Source of the DNA: an uncultured Shimia sp.
GTDB lineage: Bacteria; Pseudomonadota; Alphaproteobacteria; Rhodobacterales; Rhodobacteraceae
DNA length: 45,406 nt
Assembly: GCA_937897325.1 (NCBI GenBank)
Contig: CALCOY010000040.1
Span: forward strand, 1-45,406
Direction of reading: 5' to 3'
In this document: piece after piece, positions 1 to 6,925 of the stretch
Layout of the letters: each line of letters begins with the position of its first letter
Position numbering within the stretch: position 1 is the stretch's first letter
Position numbers and translations under genes: made by a program
Notes under the pieces: model-generated
The model's database searches: none
Told to the model about the DNA's origin: nothing
What the model saw: only the letters and a program-made list of their open reading frames with translations

Positions 1-1
1 A

Positions 2-121
2 GTGCAACTTTTGGTCGGGCACACCAAGGTCGACAACACGGTGCGATACCTTGGCTTGGATCTCGAAGATAAGTTGAGTATCGCAGAGCGGATAGAAGCG
101 CATTCTGCGTCATCTGCGTGA
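2..121 (+). CDS. Tyrosine recombinase/integrase, C-terminal end only
   Basis: The window opens inside an ORF whose last 39 codons are visible and end at the TGA at 119-121. The peptide contains LLVGHTKVDNTVRYLG, the box of tyrosine site-specific recombinases that carries the second catalytic histidine (GHT) and, nine residues later, the nucleophilic tyrosine (VRYLG). A short charged tail follows (DKLSIAERIE). Such enzymes cut and rejoin DNA through a 3'-phosphotyrosine link. Whether the gene is intact to the left cannot be seen. It marks the edge of a mobile element or an old integration scar beside yghU. Confidence 0.75.
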   Translation: MQLLVGHTKVDNTVRYLGLDLEDKLSIAERIEAHSASSA

Positions 122-210
122 CGGCCCGCCGTTTGCGCACATCAGAGCCTCTTGCGGCCCCGGATCGCCGGGATACCTTTCAAACGACCTCAAATCTGAA
201 AGGCCCTCTG

Positions 211-1080
211 ATGACCGACAGCTACACGCCCCCCGAAAAGTGGACATGGGACAGCGAAAGTGGGGGTCGGTTCGCCAGCATAAACCGCCCCATCGCAGGC
301 CCGACCCACGACAAGGGATTGCCGATGGGTGAACATCCCTTCCAGCTTTACTCGCTGGCCACACCCAACGGCGTGAAAGTGACCATGATGTTCGAAGAAC
401 TCCTCGAAGCCGGGATCAACGAGGCTGAGTACGATGCCTGGCTGATCAATATTGGCGAGGGGGAGCAATTCGGCTCGGGCTTTGTGGGGGTCAATCCCAA
501 TTCCAAGATCCCGGCACTGCTCGACAGATCCGGAGCGGAGCCGCTGAGGCTTTTCGAAAGCGGATCGATGCTGCTCCATCTTGCCGAGAAGTTCGGGACG
601 TTTTTGCCTGTCTCCGGTCCCGGACGGGCAGAGGTGATAAACTGGCTGATGTGGCAGATGGGCAGCGCACCGTTCCTCGGCGGCGGCTTCGGGCATTTCT
701 ACGCATATGCGCCGGAAAAGTACGAATACCCGATCAATCGCTATGCGATGGAAAGCAAGCGCCAGCTTGACGTATTGGAGCGAGAACTTGGGGACAAGCC
801 GTTCATTGCAGGGAACGAATACTCGATCGCGGATATGGCGATCTGGCCTTGGTACGGTCAGCTATGCCTCGGACGGCTCTACGATGCAGCCACCTTTCTT
901 GACGTGGAGAGCTATGAGAATGTCGTGGCGTGGGCGCGCAAGATCGACAAGCGTCCAGCGACGTTGCGGGGCCGCATGGTCAACCGCACCTTCGGTGAGC
1001 CATCTCTGCAATTGCACGAACGCCATGCAGCAGAGGATTTCGGGACCAAGACCCAAGACAAGCTCGATGCAGCCGAATAG
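211..1080 (+). CDS. yghU: YghU-type glutathione S-transferase-like protein
   Basis: The 289-residue product follows E. coli YghU closely along its whole length, as recalled from memory. It opens with KWTWD and INRPIAGPTH. The thioredoxin-fold glutathione-binding part has TPNGVK at about residues 51-56, NPNSKIPAL at 95-103 and FESGSMLLHLAEKF at 115-128. The helical C-terminal domain contains the PFLGGGFGHFY segment. YghU-type (nu-class) enzymes bind two glutathiones and reduce disulfides or organic hydroperoxides. The ATG at 211 is preferred over an upstream in-frame start at 118 because homology begins there and AAAGG lies about 8 bases upstream. It is cytoplasmic and stands alone. A small G+C-rich inverted repeat follows the stop. 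Confidence 0.93.
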   Translation: MTDSYTPPEKWTWDSESGGRFASINRPIAGPTHDKGLPMGEHPFQLYSLATPNGVKVTMMFEELLEAGINEAEYDAWLINIGEGEQFGSGFVGVNPNSKIPALLDRSGAEPLRLFESGSMLLHLAEKFGTFLPVSGPGRAEVINWLMWQMGSAPFLGGGFGHFYAYAPEKYEYPINRYAMESKRQLDVLERELGDKPFIAGNEYSIADMAIWPWYGQLCLGRLYDAATFLDVESYENVVAWARKIDKRPATLRGRMVNRTFGEPSLQLHERHAAEDFGTKTQDKLDAAE

Positions 1081-1084
1081 CTGG

Positions 1085-1103
1085 GGCGGGAGACAAACCC
1101 GCC
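1085..1103 (+). other. Small hairpin after yghU
   Basis: GGCGGG at 1085-1090 pairs with CCCGCC at 1098-1103 around a 7-base loop, directly behind the yghU stop. There is no U tract, so it is more likely a 3' stabilising stem or a weak terminator than a canonical one. Confidence 0.3.
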
Positions 1104-1258
1104 GAAAGGGCAGCGTTCATAAGGTAATGTGGGCCTTGGCCCGCCCACGCCTCAACGCGAACGGCGCGCCCGAACGAACCAAAAGTAAGGCTGACCTGTT
1201 GTCCGCCTGAACTGAACGACGTCATCAAATTGACGCAAATGCCATACTTTATGGCCGC

Positions 1259-1762
1259 ATGAAGGTGATCCGAAACACTCCAGAACAGCTTATCCTGGAA
1301 CATCGCCCCTGGTTCTGGTCCGTTATGTTTGCGATCGCTTTTCTCGGTCTGATTGTCGGTTGGTGGGTCGTCGTGCAAAATCAAAACTGGCACGCATTGC
1401 CCGTCCTGATCATCGGCACGCCCCTGATCACACTTGGTCTATTTGTAATCGAACGGTGGCAACTGATCCTTGATCGGAGCCAGGACCGCATCACTATACG
1501 CCGCCGGACGATATCGAACTATCACACTCAGACATATGCCCTCCCCGATCTTCAATGCGCCCGCCTTGAAACGGTAAAGGAGACCGGAGAAGCTGCGGTG
1601 CACCGGGTGCTTTTGCACGTTGCAGACCCCGACAATAAGGATCAGCCTTTATCCGCAGTCTATCAGGGTGGGTCAGACGCCGCAGAAATGGTCAGTACGA
1701 TCAATCACTGGCTTGGCGTCAAAACCTCATCCCCGCTTGACTCACCCAAGGTCAGGGCCTAA
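1259..1762 (+). CDS. Uncharacterised two-helix membrane protein
   Basis: A 167-residue product that I do not recognise. Residues about 18-39 and 47-65 form two hydrophobic segments separated by a short polar turn (QNQNWHA). A soluble C-terminal half of about 100 residues follows, starting with alternating basic and hydrophobic stretches (ERWQLILDRSQDRITIRRRTI). That layout, two helices followed by a compact beta-rich domain, resembles small bacterial PH-like or YcxB-like membrane proteins, but this is only a resemblance. No good ribosome binding site is visible before the ATG. It lies between yghU and ffh on the same strand, with a gap of about 150 bases to ffh. Confidence 0.6.
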   Translation: MKVIRNTPEQLILEHRPWFWSVMFAIAFLGLIVGWWVVVQNQNWHALPVLIIGTPLITLGLFVIERWQLILDRSQDRITIRRRTISNYHTQTYALPDLQCARLETVKETGEAAVHRVLLHVADPDNKDQPLSAVYQGGSDAAEMVSTINHWLGVKTSSPLDSPKVRA

Positions 1763-1776
1763 ACGCCACCCAACAT

Positions 1777-1816
1777 CCGGAAGCTTAAAATCTTCCGGTC
1801 CCCGCAGTGTCGGGGA
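1777..1816 (+). other. Two adjacent hairpins between the membrane gene and ffh
   Basis: CCGGAAG (1777-1783) pairs with CTTCCGG (1792-1798) around an A+T-rich 8-base loop. It is followed directly by TCCCCG (1799-1804) pairing with CGGGGA (1811-1816). The two stems abut with no spacer. They lie in the 152-base gap upstream of ffh and could be a terminator-like end of the preceding gene or a structured ffh leader. Confidence 0.4.
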
Positions 1817-1836
1817 TCGCCCTCCGCCAGCGTGTT

Positions 1837-1857
1837 ACGCCCGCGGGGGCGTTTGTG
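1837..1857 (+). terminator. Weak terminator-like stem upstream of ffh
   Basis: ACGCCC at 1837-1842 pairs with GGGCGT at 1847-1852, followed by the T-rich TTGTGT. The stem is short and the U tract interrupted, so termination would be partial at best. Confidence 0.3.
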
Positions 1858-1914
1858 TATTTCACCTGCCCTTCCTAGATTGGGCGCAAACGTCAACGGT
1901 CAGAGGAGCCGCAC

Positions 1915-3399
1915 ATGTTCGAAAGCCTTTCAGAGCGTCTTTCCGGCGTTTTCGATCGCCTGACGAAGCAAGGCGCGCTTTCCGAGGACGACGTCAAAAC
2001 CGCCCTCCGCGAAGTCCGAGTGGCGTTGCTTGAGGCTGACGTCTCCCTGCCTGTGGCCCGCGATTTCATCAAGCGCGTGCAAGAAGAAGCAACCGGTCAG
2101 GCTGTCACCAAATCCGTCACGCCCGGCCAACAGGTCGTCAAGATCGTGCATGACGCACTTGTCGCCACTCTAACGGGCGAAGGCGCACCTGGGACGCTGA
2201 AGATCGACAATCCGCCCGCCCCGATCCTCATGGTCGGCCTGCAGGGCGGCGGCAAGACGACAACGACGGCCAAGCTCGCCAAACGCCTGACCGAGAAAGA
2301 CGGCAAACGCGTTCTCATGGCCTCGCTCGACGTCAACCGCCCCGCTGCGATGGAACAGCTGGCCATCCTCGGCGCTCAGATCGGGGTCGACACACTGCCC
2401 ATCGTCAAAGGCGAAGATCCCGTCGCCATCGCCAAACGCGCCAAAACGCAAGCCGGCCTCGGGGGTTATGATGTCTACATGCTCGACACGGCCGGGCGTC
2501 TTTCCATCGACGAAGAACTGATGACGCAGGTCGAGCAGGTCCGCGACGTGGCCACCCCGCGCGAGACCATACTCGTGGTCGATGGTCTTACCGGTCAGGA
2601 CGCCGTAAACACCGCTCAGAACTTCGACGATCGCATCGGCATCTCGGGCGTTGTGCTGACCCGGATGGACGGCGATGGACGCGGCGGAGCAGCGCTTTCC
2701 ATGCGTGCTGTCACAGGCAAGCCCATCAAGTTCGTGGGTCTGGGCGAAAAGATGGACGCGCTTGAGACCTTCGAGCCTGAGCGTATCGCGGGCCGCATCC
2801 TCGGCATGGGCGACATCGTCAGCCTTGTCGAAAAAGCGCAGGAAACCATTGAGGCCGAACAGGCCGAAAAGATGATGAAGCGCATGGCCAAAGGTCAGTT
2901 CAACATGAACGACCTAAAGATGCAGCTCGAACAGATGCTCAAAATGGGCGGTATGGAAGGTATGATGGGCATGATGCCCGGCATGGGCAAAATGGCCAAA
3001 CAGGTGCAGGATGCAGGCTTTGACGACAAGATCCTGCGCCAGCAGATCGCCATGATCCAATCGATGACCAAAAAGGAACGCGCCGCCCCCCAGATCCTGC
3101 AGGCCAGCCGTAAAAAGCGGATCGCGCGCGGCTCGGGGATGGAGGTCAGCGAGCTCAACAAGCTCCTGAAAATGCACCGCCAGATGTCGGACATGATGAA
3201 AAAACTGGGCCGCGGCAAAGGCGGAATGATGAAACAGGCGATGAAAGCAATGATGGGCAAAGGCGGCATGCCCGGCATGGAGGGCGTCGACCAAAAGCAG
3301 CTCGAAGCGGCAGCCAAACAGATGGGCGGCAAGCTTCCCGGCCTTGGCGGTGGCATGGCCCTGCCTTCAGGACTTTCAGGGTTCGGTAAGAAGAAATGA
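1915..3399 (+). CDS. ffh: Signal recognition particle protein Ffh
   Basis: At 494 residues this is a normal-length bacterial SRP54. The N domain is followed by the GTPase domain with P-loop GLQGGGKTT at about 108-116, DTAGRL at 191-196 and TRMDGDG at 249-255. The methionine-rich M domain holds the signal-peptide groove and the basic helix that binds 4.5S RNA (RKKRIARGSGM and onward). Ffh binds nascent signal anchors and delivers ribosomes to FtsY at the membrane. A good AGGAG lies upstream of the ATG at 1915. The stop codon overlaps the start of the first acetyltransferase in an ATGA, so ffh is the head of a long translationally coupled chain. Confidence 0.97.
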   Translation: MFESLSERLSGVFDRLTKQGALSEDDVKTALREVRVALLEADVSLPVARDFIKRVQEEATGQAVTKSVTPGQQVVKIVHDALVATLTGEGAPGTLKIDNPPAPILMVGLQGGGKTTTTAKLAKRLTEKDGKRVLMASLDVNRPAAMEQLAILGAQIGVDTLPIVKGEDPVAIAKRAKTQAGLGGYDVYMLDTAGRLSIDEELMTQVEQVRDVATPRETILVVDGLTGQDAVNTAQNFDDRIGISGVVLTRMDGDGRGGAALSMRAVTGKPIKFVGLGEKMDALETFEPERIAGRILGMGDIVSLVEKAQETIEAEQAEKMMKRMAKGQFNMNDLKMQLEQMLKMGGMEGMMGMMPGMGKMAKQVQDAGFDDKILRQQIAMIQSMTKKERAAPQILQASRKKRIARGSGMEVSELNKLLKMHRQMSDMMKKLGRGKGGMMKQAMKAMMGKGGMPGMEGVDQKQLEAAAKQMGGKLPGLGGGMALPSGLSGFGKKK

Positions 3400-3968
3400 C
3401 ACCCGGCTTCACCAAACCCAAGATACCGGCACCCTCGCATTCTCCTGATATAGGCAACGGCGGCGCGGCATCACTCCCCAAAATGCTGACCACCCGGCGT
3501 TTGGTACTGCGCCCTTTTGCGCTGTCAGATCTTGGCGCATACATCGCCTATTATACCGGTCCGCGAACCGCTGGCGTCGGCGGTCCCAAGCCGCGCCATG
3601 TCGTCGCCGAACGTTTCCATGCCATGGCCGGTCAGTGGGCTTTGCGCGGCTTTGGCAGATATGCGATTGCACTGAATGACGTTGCTATCGGCCATGTCGG
3701 CGTCCTGAAGATTGATGACCCTGACCAACATGAAATGACTTGGTCGCTTTGGGACGCGGTCAATGAAGGGAAAGGCTATGCCTTCGAAGCCGCTCATGTC
3801 GTGCTGAGGGCATGGTCTGGTCCGAACTTGGTCGCACAAATCGACCGCGACAATCTCGCATCCATCCGCCTTGCCGAACGACTGGGCTTTGTTGAGGATG
3901 CAGGCGCCCCCAAACCAGCTTTGATGCCCAATGCTCGTACCTTTCGCGGCCCCGAGGCTTTGAGATGA
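3396..3968 (+). CDS. GNAT acetyltransferase, array copy 1
   Basis: 190 residues, RimJ/RimL-like GNAT fold. The N-terminal strand motif TTRRLVLRPF starts at about residue 30. The acetyl-CoA pyrophosphate loop reads NEGKGYAFEA, and the C-terminal signature is NLASIRLAERLGF. These enzymes move an acetyl group from acetyl-CoA to an amine, often a protein N-terminus. The first 29 residues are low in homology, and an internal in-frame ATG at 3483 gives a product starting just before the first conserved strand. The upstream ATG is kept because it overlaps the ffh stop by four bases. Substrate unknown. It is the most divergent of the intact copies, lacking the VYRHPxP ending of the others. Confidence 0.85.
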   Translation: MTPGFTKPKIPAPSHSPDIGNGGAASLPKMLTTRRLVLRPFALSDLGAYIAYYTGPRTAGVGGPKPRHVVAERFHAMAGQWALRGFGRYAIALNDVAIGHVGVLKIDDPDQHEMTWSLWDAVNEGKGYAFEAAHVVLRAWSGPNLVAQIDRDNLASIRLAERLGFVEDAGAPKPALMPNARTFRGPEALR

Positions 3969-4480
3969 TCACCCCACCAACCCTGACAACCGAGCGCCTG
4001 ATCCTTCGCGCCCCGGCTGCGCGGGACCAGGATGTGTTTGCCGACTTCTTCATTTCGGACGCCTCGAAGCCTATCGGCGGACCGCAGGACCCACCCGACA
4101 CCTGGCGCTATCTCTGCCAGGTTATTGGCCATTGGACCGTGCGCGGCTACGGACGCTGGATGGTCACCCTGAAAGGCGATGACACCGCGATTGGGCTTGT
4201 TGGTCTGCACAACCCGCTGGACTGGCCGGAGCCCGAGATCGGTTGGTACATCTGGGCGGGCAACGGCAAGGGCTACGCGTCCGAAGCGGGGCGGGCCGCA
4301 AGACGTTATGCCTACGACACGCTGGGATGGACCACTGCAATCAGCCTGATCGCTCCTGGCAATGATGCGTCTGTTCGCGTCGCAACGCGCATGGGCGCTC
4401 TTCGCGAAGCGGATCATCATCTGCCCGACCATGGCCTTCAAATGGTCTATCGCCATCCCGGCCCCGAGGCGATCGCATGA
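3965..4480 (+). CDS. GNAT acetyltransferase, array copy 2
   Basis: 171 residues with the full RimJ/RimL-like layout: TTERLILRAP at the N-terminus, GHWTVRGYGRW in the centre, PEPEIGWYIW before the acetyl-CoA loop GNGKGYASEA, and VYRHPGPEA at the C-terminus. It begins in an ATGA overlap with copy 1 and ends in an ATGA overlap with copy 3, so translation is very probably coupled on both sides. The signature asparagine found near the C-terminus of other copies (DPENxxS) is here GNDAS. Substrate unknown; N-terminal or small-molecule amine acetylation is the family expectation. Confidence 0.88.
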   Translation: MITPPTLTTERLILRAPAARDQDVFADFFISDASKPIGGPQDPPDTWRYLCQVIGHWTVRGYGRWMVTLKGDDTAIGLVGLHNPLDWPEPEIGWYIWAGNGKGYASEAGRAARRYAYDTLGWTTAISLIAPGNDASVRVATRMGALREADHHLPDHGLQMVYRHPGPEAIA

Positions 4481-4977
4481 CGAAAGCCCCCACCATAATC
4501 GGAAAGCGCATCCGCCTGCGCGCACATGTCATGAAGGATATGGATGCGTTCTGGGACTTCTATCAGTCGCCCCGCGCAAGCCACATGGACGTGCCGAAGA
4601 ACCGCGCGCATCTCTGGTACGGCTTTGCCGCCGAAGTCGGATCCTGGGCCCTGAGCGGCATGGGCGGCTGGGCCATCGAAACGGATGGCGCGCTTGTCGG
4701 CCAGGTCGCTATCACCCAGCCACCACACTTCCCAGAAACCGAAATCGGTTGGATCCTTTTCGATGGCTTCGAAGGTCTCGGATTGGCCAATGAGGCCGCC
4801 CGATTGGCACTTGAATACACATGGACCGAGATCCACCCAAAGTCTTTGGTCAGCTATATTGACTGCAAAAACACCCGCTCCATCGCGCTTGCGAAACGTC
4901 TGGGCGCTGTCGAAGACCCGACAGCGGCCCGGTATGACGACGCCGATGTGGTCTACCGTCATCCGAGGCCGCAATGA
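4477..4977 (+). CDS. GNAT acetyltransferase, array copy 3
   Basis: 166 residues, homologous to its neighbours. It has KRIRLRAHVMKDMDAFWDFY at the N-terminus, SWALSGMGGWAIE in the middle, FPETEIGWILF, the acetyl-CoA loop FEGLGLANEA (a Gly-x-Gly variant with Leu for Lys), the signature KNTRSIALAKRLGAVED, and the ending VYRHPRPQ. Overlaps of four bases at both ends continue the chain. The N-terminal strand lacks the usual TERL and has KRIRL instead, so this copy may have a different acceptor pocket. Substrate unknown. Confidence 0.87.
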   Translation: MTKAPTIIGKRIRLRAHVMKDMDAFWDFYQSPRASHMDVPKNRAHLWYGFAAEVGSWALSGMGGWAIETDGALVGQVAITQPPHFPETEIGWILFDGFEGLGLANEAARLALEYTWTEIHPKSLVSYIDCKNTRSIALAKRLGAVEDPTAARYDDADVVYRHPRPQ

Positions 4978-5207
4978 TCCCGATACGGACCACAGAAAGG
5001 CTCACCTTGCCCGCCCCGCAACGGGATGATTTTGCAACATACGGGGCCTTCTTTGCCCCACCCAGTGCTGCGGGCGCAGACGATACAGCTCATGGCAACG
5101 CCAGCTTCGAAGCCCTTGCGCGACGTCTCGGTGCCGGGCCCGGCAGTGTCGCGGCACATAATGACCAAGTAACCGAATGGCTTTGTGACATGGAGGCCGC
5201 TGCATGA
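4974..5207 (+). pseudogene. Collapsed GNAT acetyltransferase, array copy 4
   Basis: Only 77 codons. The first 25 or so residues match the N-terminal strand and helix of the neighbouring acetyltransferases (RTTERLTLPAPQRDDFATYG). A short stretch near residues 43-53 (NASFEALARRLGAG) resembles their C-terminal NxxSxRLAERLGA signature. The central part, including the acetyl-CoA binding loop, is missing, so roughly 90-100 residues were lost and catalysis is not possible. The reading frame is still open, and both ends keep the ATGA overlaps with copies 3 and 5, so ribosomes can still pass through. It could have been kept as a coupling bridge, or be a recent loss. Confidence 0.75.
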
Positions 5208-5728
5208 ACGTCACCTTCTCCGCGCCCCAGCTCGAAACCGAACGGCTGATCCCGCGCGCACCCCAACTCGACGATTTCGACGTCTTCGCAGACTTTTACG
5301 CCTCACCCCGCGCGCATTTCGTCGGCGGCCCACTCAGCCGCGAACTGACCTGGCGCAATCTCGCCTTGGAAGCCGGGCATTGGGTGCTCAAGGGATTCGG
5401 CCGCTGGGCGCTTGTCGAAAAAGCGACCCATCAAACCGTCGGCATCGTCGGCCTCTGGCATCCCGAAGGTTTCCCTGAAAACGAGCTTGGTTGGGACCTG
5501 TTCGAATGTGCGACAGGCAAAGGCTATGCCACCGAAGCCGCCAAAGCCGCCCGCAACCACGCCTACAACATCCTGGGTTGGACCACACTCATCAGCATGA
5601 TCGATCCCGAAAACACCCCATCCATGCGCGTGGCCGAACGCCTCGGAGCCGCCTACGACAAGGACTTCACACACGAACGCTTCGGCATGATGCAAATCTG
5701 GCGCCACCCCGGACCGCAGGATCTCTGA
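5204..5728 (+). CDS. GNAT acetyltransferase, array copy 5
   Basis: 174 residues. It shows all family landmarks: ETERLIPRAPQLDDFDVFAD at the N-terminus, FVGGPLSRELTWRNLA, GHWVLKGFGRWALVE, FPENELGWDLF, the acetyl-CoA loop ATGKGYATEA, DPENTPSMRVAERLGA, and WRHPGPQ at the end. It starts in an ATGA overlap with the collapsed copy 4. Its TGA stop shares one base with the ATG of a 45-codon ORF (TGATG), so the chain is not interrupted. It resembles copies 2 and 6 most by eye. Substrate unknown. Confidence 0.88.
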   Translation: MNVTFSAPQLETERLIPRAPQLDDFDVFADFYASPRAHFVGGPLSRELTWRNLALEAGHWVLKGFGRWALVEKATHQTVGIVGLWHPEGFPENELGWDLFECATGKGYATEAAKAARNHAYNILGWTTLISMIDPENTPSMRVAERLGAAYDKDFTHERFGMMQIWRHPGPQDL

Positions 5729-5865
5729 TGTCTTCTCTGGGTTCCAAATATCCCCGCCGGAGGCACATGCCGACACCCACGATCCCCCCAAAGGATCGCG
5801 AGCACGGCGACGACACACCAAGGATCTCGTCACGTCGCAGACGTGTCCGGACGATCACGACATGA
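5728..5865 (+). CDS. Small Arg-rich ORF inside the GNAT chain
   Basis: A 45-codon ORF that fills the only gap between acetyltransferase genes. Its ATG shares a base with the copy 5 stop (TGATG) and its TGA overlaps the copy 6 start (ATGA). The product is strongly basic, with YPRRRH near the start and SSRRRRVRT near the end, and a Pro-rich middle (PTPTIPPKD). No homology to GNATs is visible. It may be a coupling leader, an RNA-binding peptide, or scrambled remains of another copy. The evidence for expression is only its fit into the overlap chain. Confidence 0.4.
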   Translation: MSSLGSKYPRRRHMPTPTIPPKDREHGDDTPRISSRRRRVRTITT

Positions 5866-6377
5866 CCCGTCTGGACGTGCCAATAATCGAAACAGATCGC
5901 CTGATCTTGCGCGGCCCAAAGGAGCAGGATTTCGAAGCCTTCGCGGCTTTCGGCGCATCCGAGCGCGCCAAATGGGTGGGCGGCCCCTATCCGCGCCATC
6001 GCGCCTGGGGCGGGTTTCTGAACCTCTTCGGTCACTGGGCCCTGCGCGGCTATGGCTGGTGGATGCTCGAAGACAAATCAGGCGGCACCGTCGCGGGCCG
6101 GGTCGGCATCGCAATGCATGATGGTTGGGACGAACCAGAGCTTGGTTGGCACCTCTTCGGCGGCTTCGAAGGAAAAGGGCTGGCGTTTGAGGCCGCGAAG
6201 GCAGCCCGCCAGCACGCGGCGCGCCATCAGGGCCTCGACGGCGTGATTTCCTACGTCAATCCGGAAAATACGCGTTCGGTCAAACTCGCCGAACGACTTG
6301 ATGCAACATATGAACGCGACACCGAACTGCTTGGCGGGCTGGCCTGCGTCTACCGACATCCGAAGGTGGCCTCATGA
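5862..6377 (+). CDS. GNAT acetyltransferase, array copy 6
   Basis: 171 residues. Landmarks: ETDRLILRGPKEQDFEAFAA, KWVGGPYPRHRAWGGF, GHWALRGYGWWMLED, EPELGWHLF, the acetyl-CoA loop FEGKGLAFEA, NPENTRSVKLAERLDA and VYRHPKV. It begins with an ATGA overlap on the small basic ORF and ends with an ATGA overlap on copy 7. It is a complete RimJ/RimL-like enzyme by motif content. Substrate unknown. An upstream alternative start is not needed because the first residues already align with the family. Confidence 0.87.
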   Translation: MTRLDVPIIETDRLILRGPKEQDFEAFAAFGASERAKWVGGPYPRHRAWGGFLNLFGHWALRGYGWWMLEDKSGGTVAGRVGIAMHDGWDEPELGWHLFGGFEGKGLAFEAAKAARQHAARHQGLDGVISYVNPENTRSVKLAERLDATYERDTELLGGLACVYRHPKVAS

Positions 6378-6925
6378 AGTTTGCCTGTGAAACACCCCCG
6401 ACAGGTGCCGCCGCGCAATTTGCCGCCAGCCTGCAGAACAAATTGCCCACATTGGCAACCGATCGTCTGATCTTGCGCGCCCCACGGGTCACCGATTTCG
6501 AAACTTATGCTGAAATCGCCTGTTCAAGCCGCGGAGCTTACTTCGGCGGACCTATGTCGCGCGAAGACGCCTGGGCAGACTTCGCCAGCATGACCGGCAA
6601 CTGGCTTTTGCATGGGCATGGCGTCTGGACCATCGGCGCAGCGGCCGGACCAGCTGGCTTCGTTCTCTTGGGTTTTGAACCCGGAGATCAGGAGCCGGAG
6701 CTTGGCTTCATGCTCACCCAAACGTCCGAGGGCCAGCGCATCGCCTTTGAGGCCGCCCAAGCTGTGCTTCACCATGCCCGGACCGCTCTTGGCTGGGACA
6801 CGCTGGTTAGCTACATTGATCCCGAAAACCGCCGCGCACTGCGTCTTGCGCAACGATTGGGCGGCTTGCTCGATGGCCGTGTGGCCGAGAGCCTCGTCTA
6901 TCGTTACCCGCGCGAGGTTCTGTAA
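6374..6925 (+). CDS. GNAT acetyltransferase, array copy 7, altered CoA loop
   Basis: 183 residues, with an N-terminal extension of about 20 residues before the conserved ATDRLILRAPRVTDFETYAE. The middle (FGGPMSREDAWADFA, GNWLLHGHGVW) and the C-terminal DPENRRALRLAQRLGG and VYRYPRE are conserved. The acetyl-CoA loop reads EGQRIAFEA at 119-127, where the neighbours have GKGYAxEA. The second glycine of the Gly-x-Gly pyrophosphate motif is an arginine, which should weaken CoA binding. It may be losing activity or bind differently. Its TAA shares a base with the ATG of copy 8 (TAATG). Confidence 0.83.
   Translation: MKFACETPPTGAAAQFAASLQNKLPTLATDRLILRAPRVTDFETYAEIACSSRGAYFGGPMSREDAWADFASMTGNWLLHGHGVWTIGAAAGPAGFVLLGFEPGDQEPELGFMLTQTSEGQRIAFEAAQAVLHHARTALGWDTLVSYIDPENRRALRLAQRLGGLLDGRVAESLVYRYPREVL

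Noticed and set aside
1770-1914. 4.5S RNA or another ncRNA upstream of ffh
   Set aside because: The stems are separate short hairpins; no GGAA tetraloop or long SRP-type helix is visible.
5491-5865. 124-codon ORF covering the end of GNAT copy 5
   Set aside because: Its first 80 codons are out of frame with the clear GNAT copy 5; only the last 45 codons, outside that gene, were kept as a small ORF.
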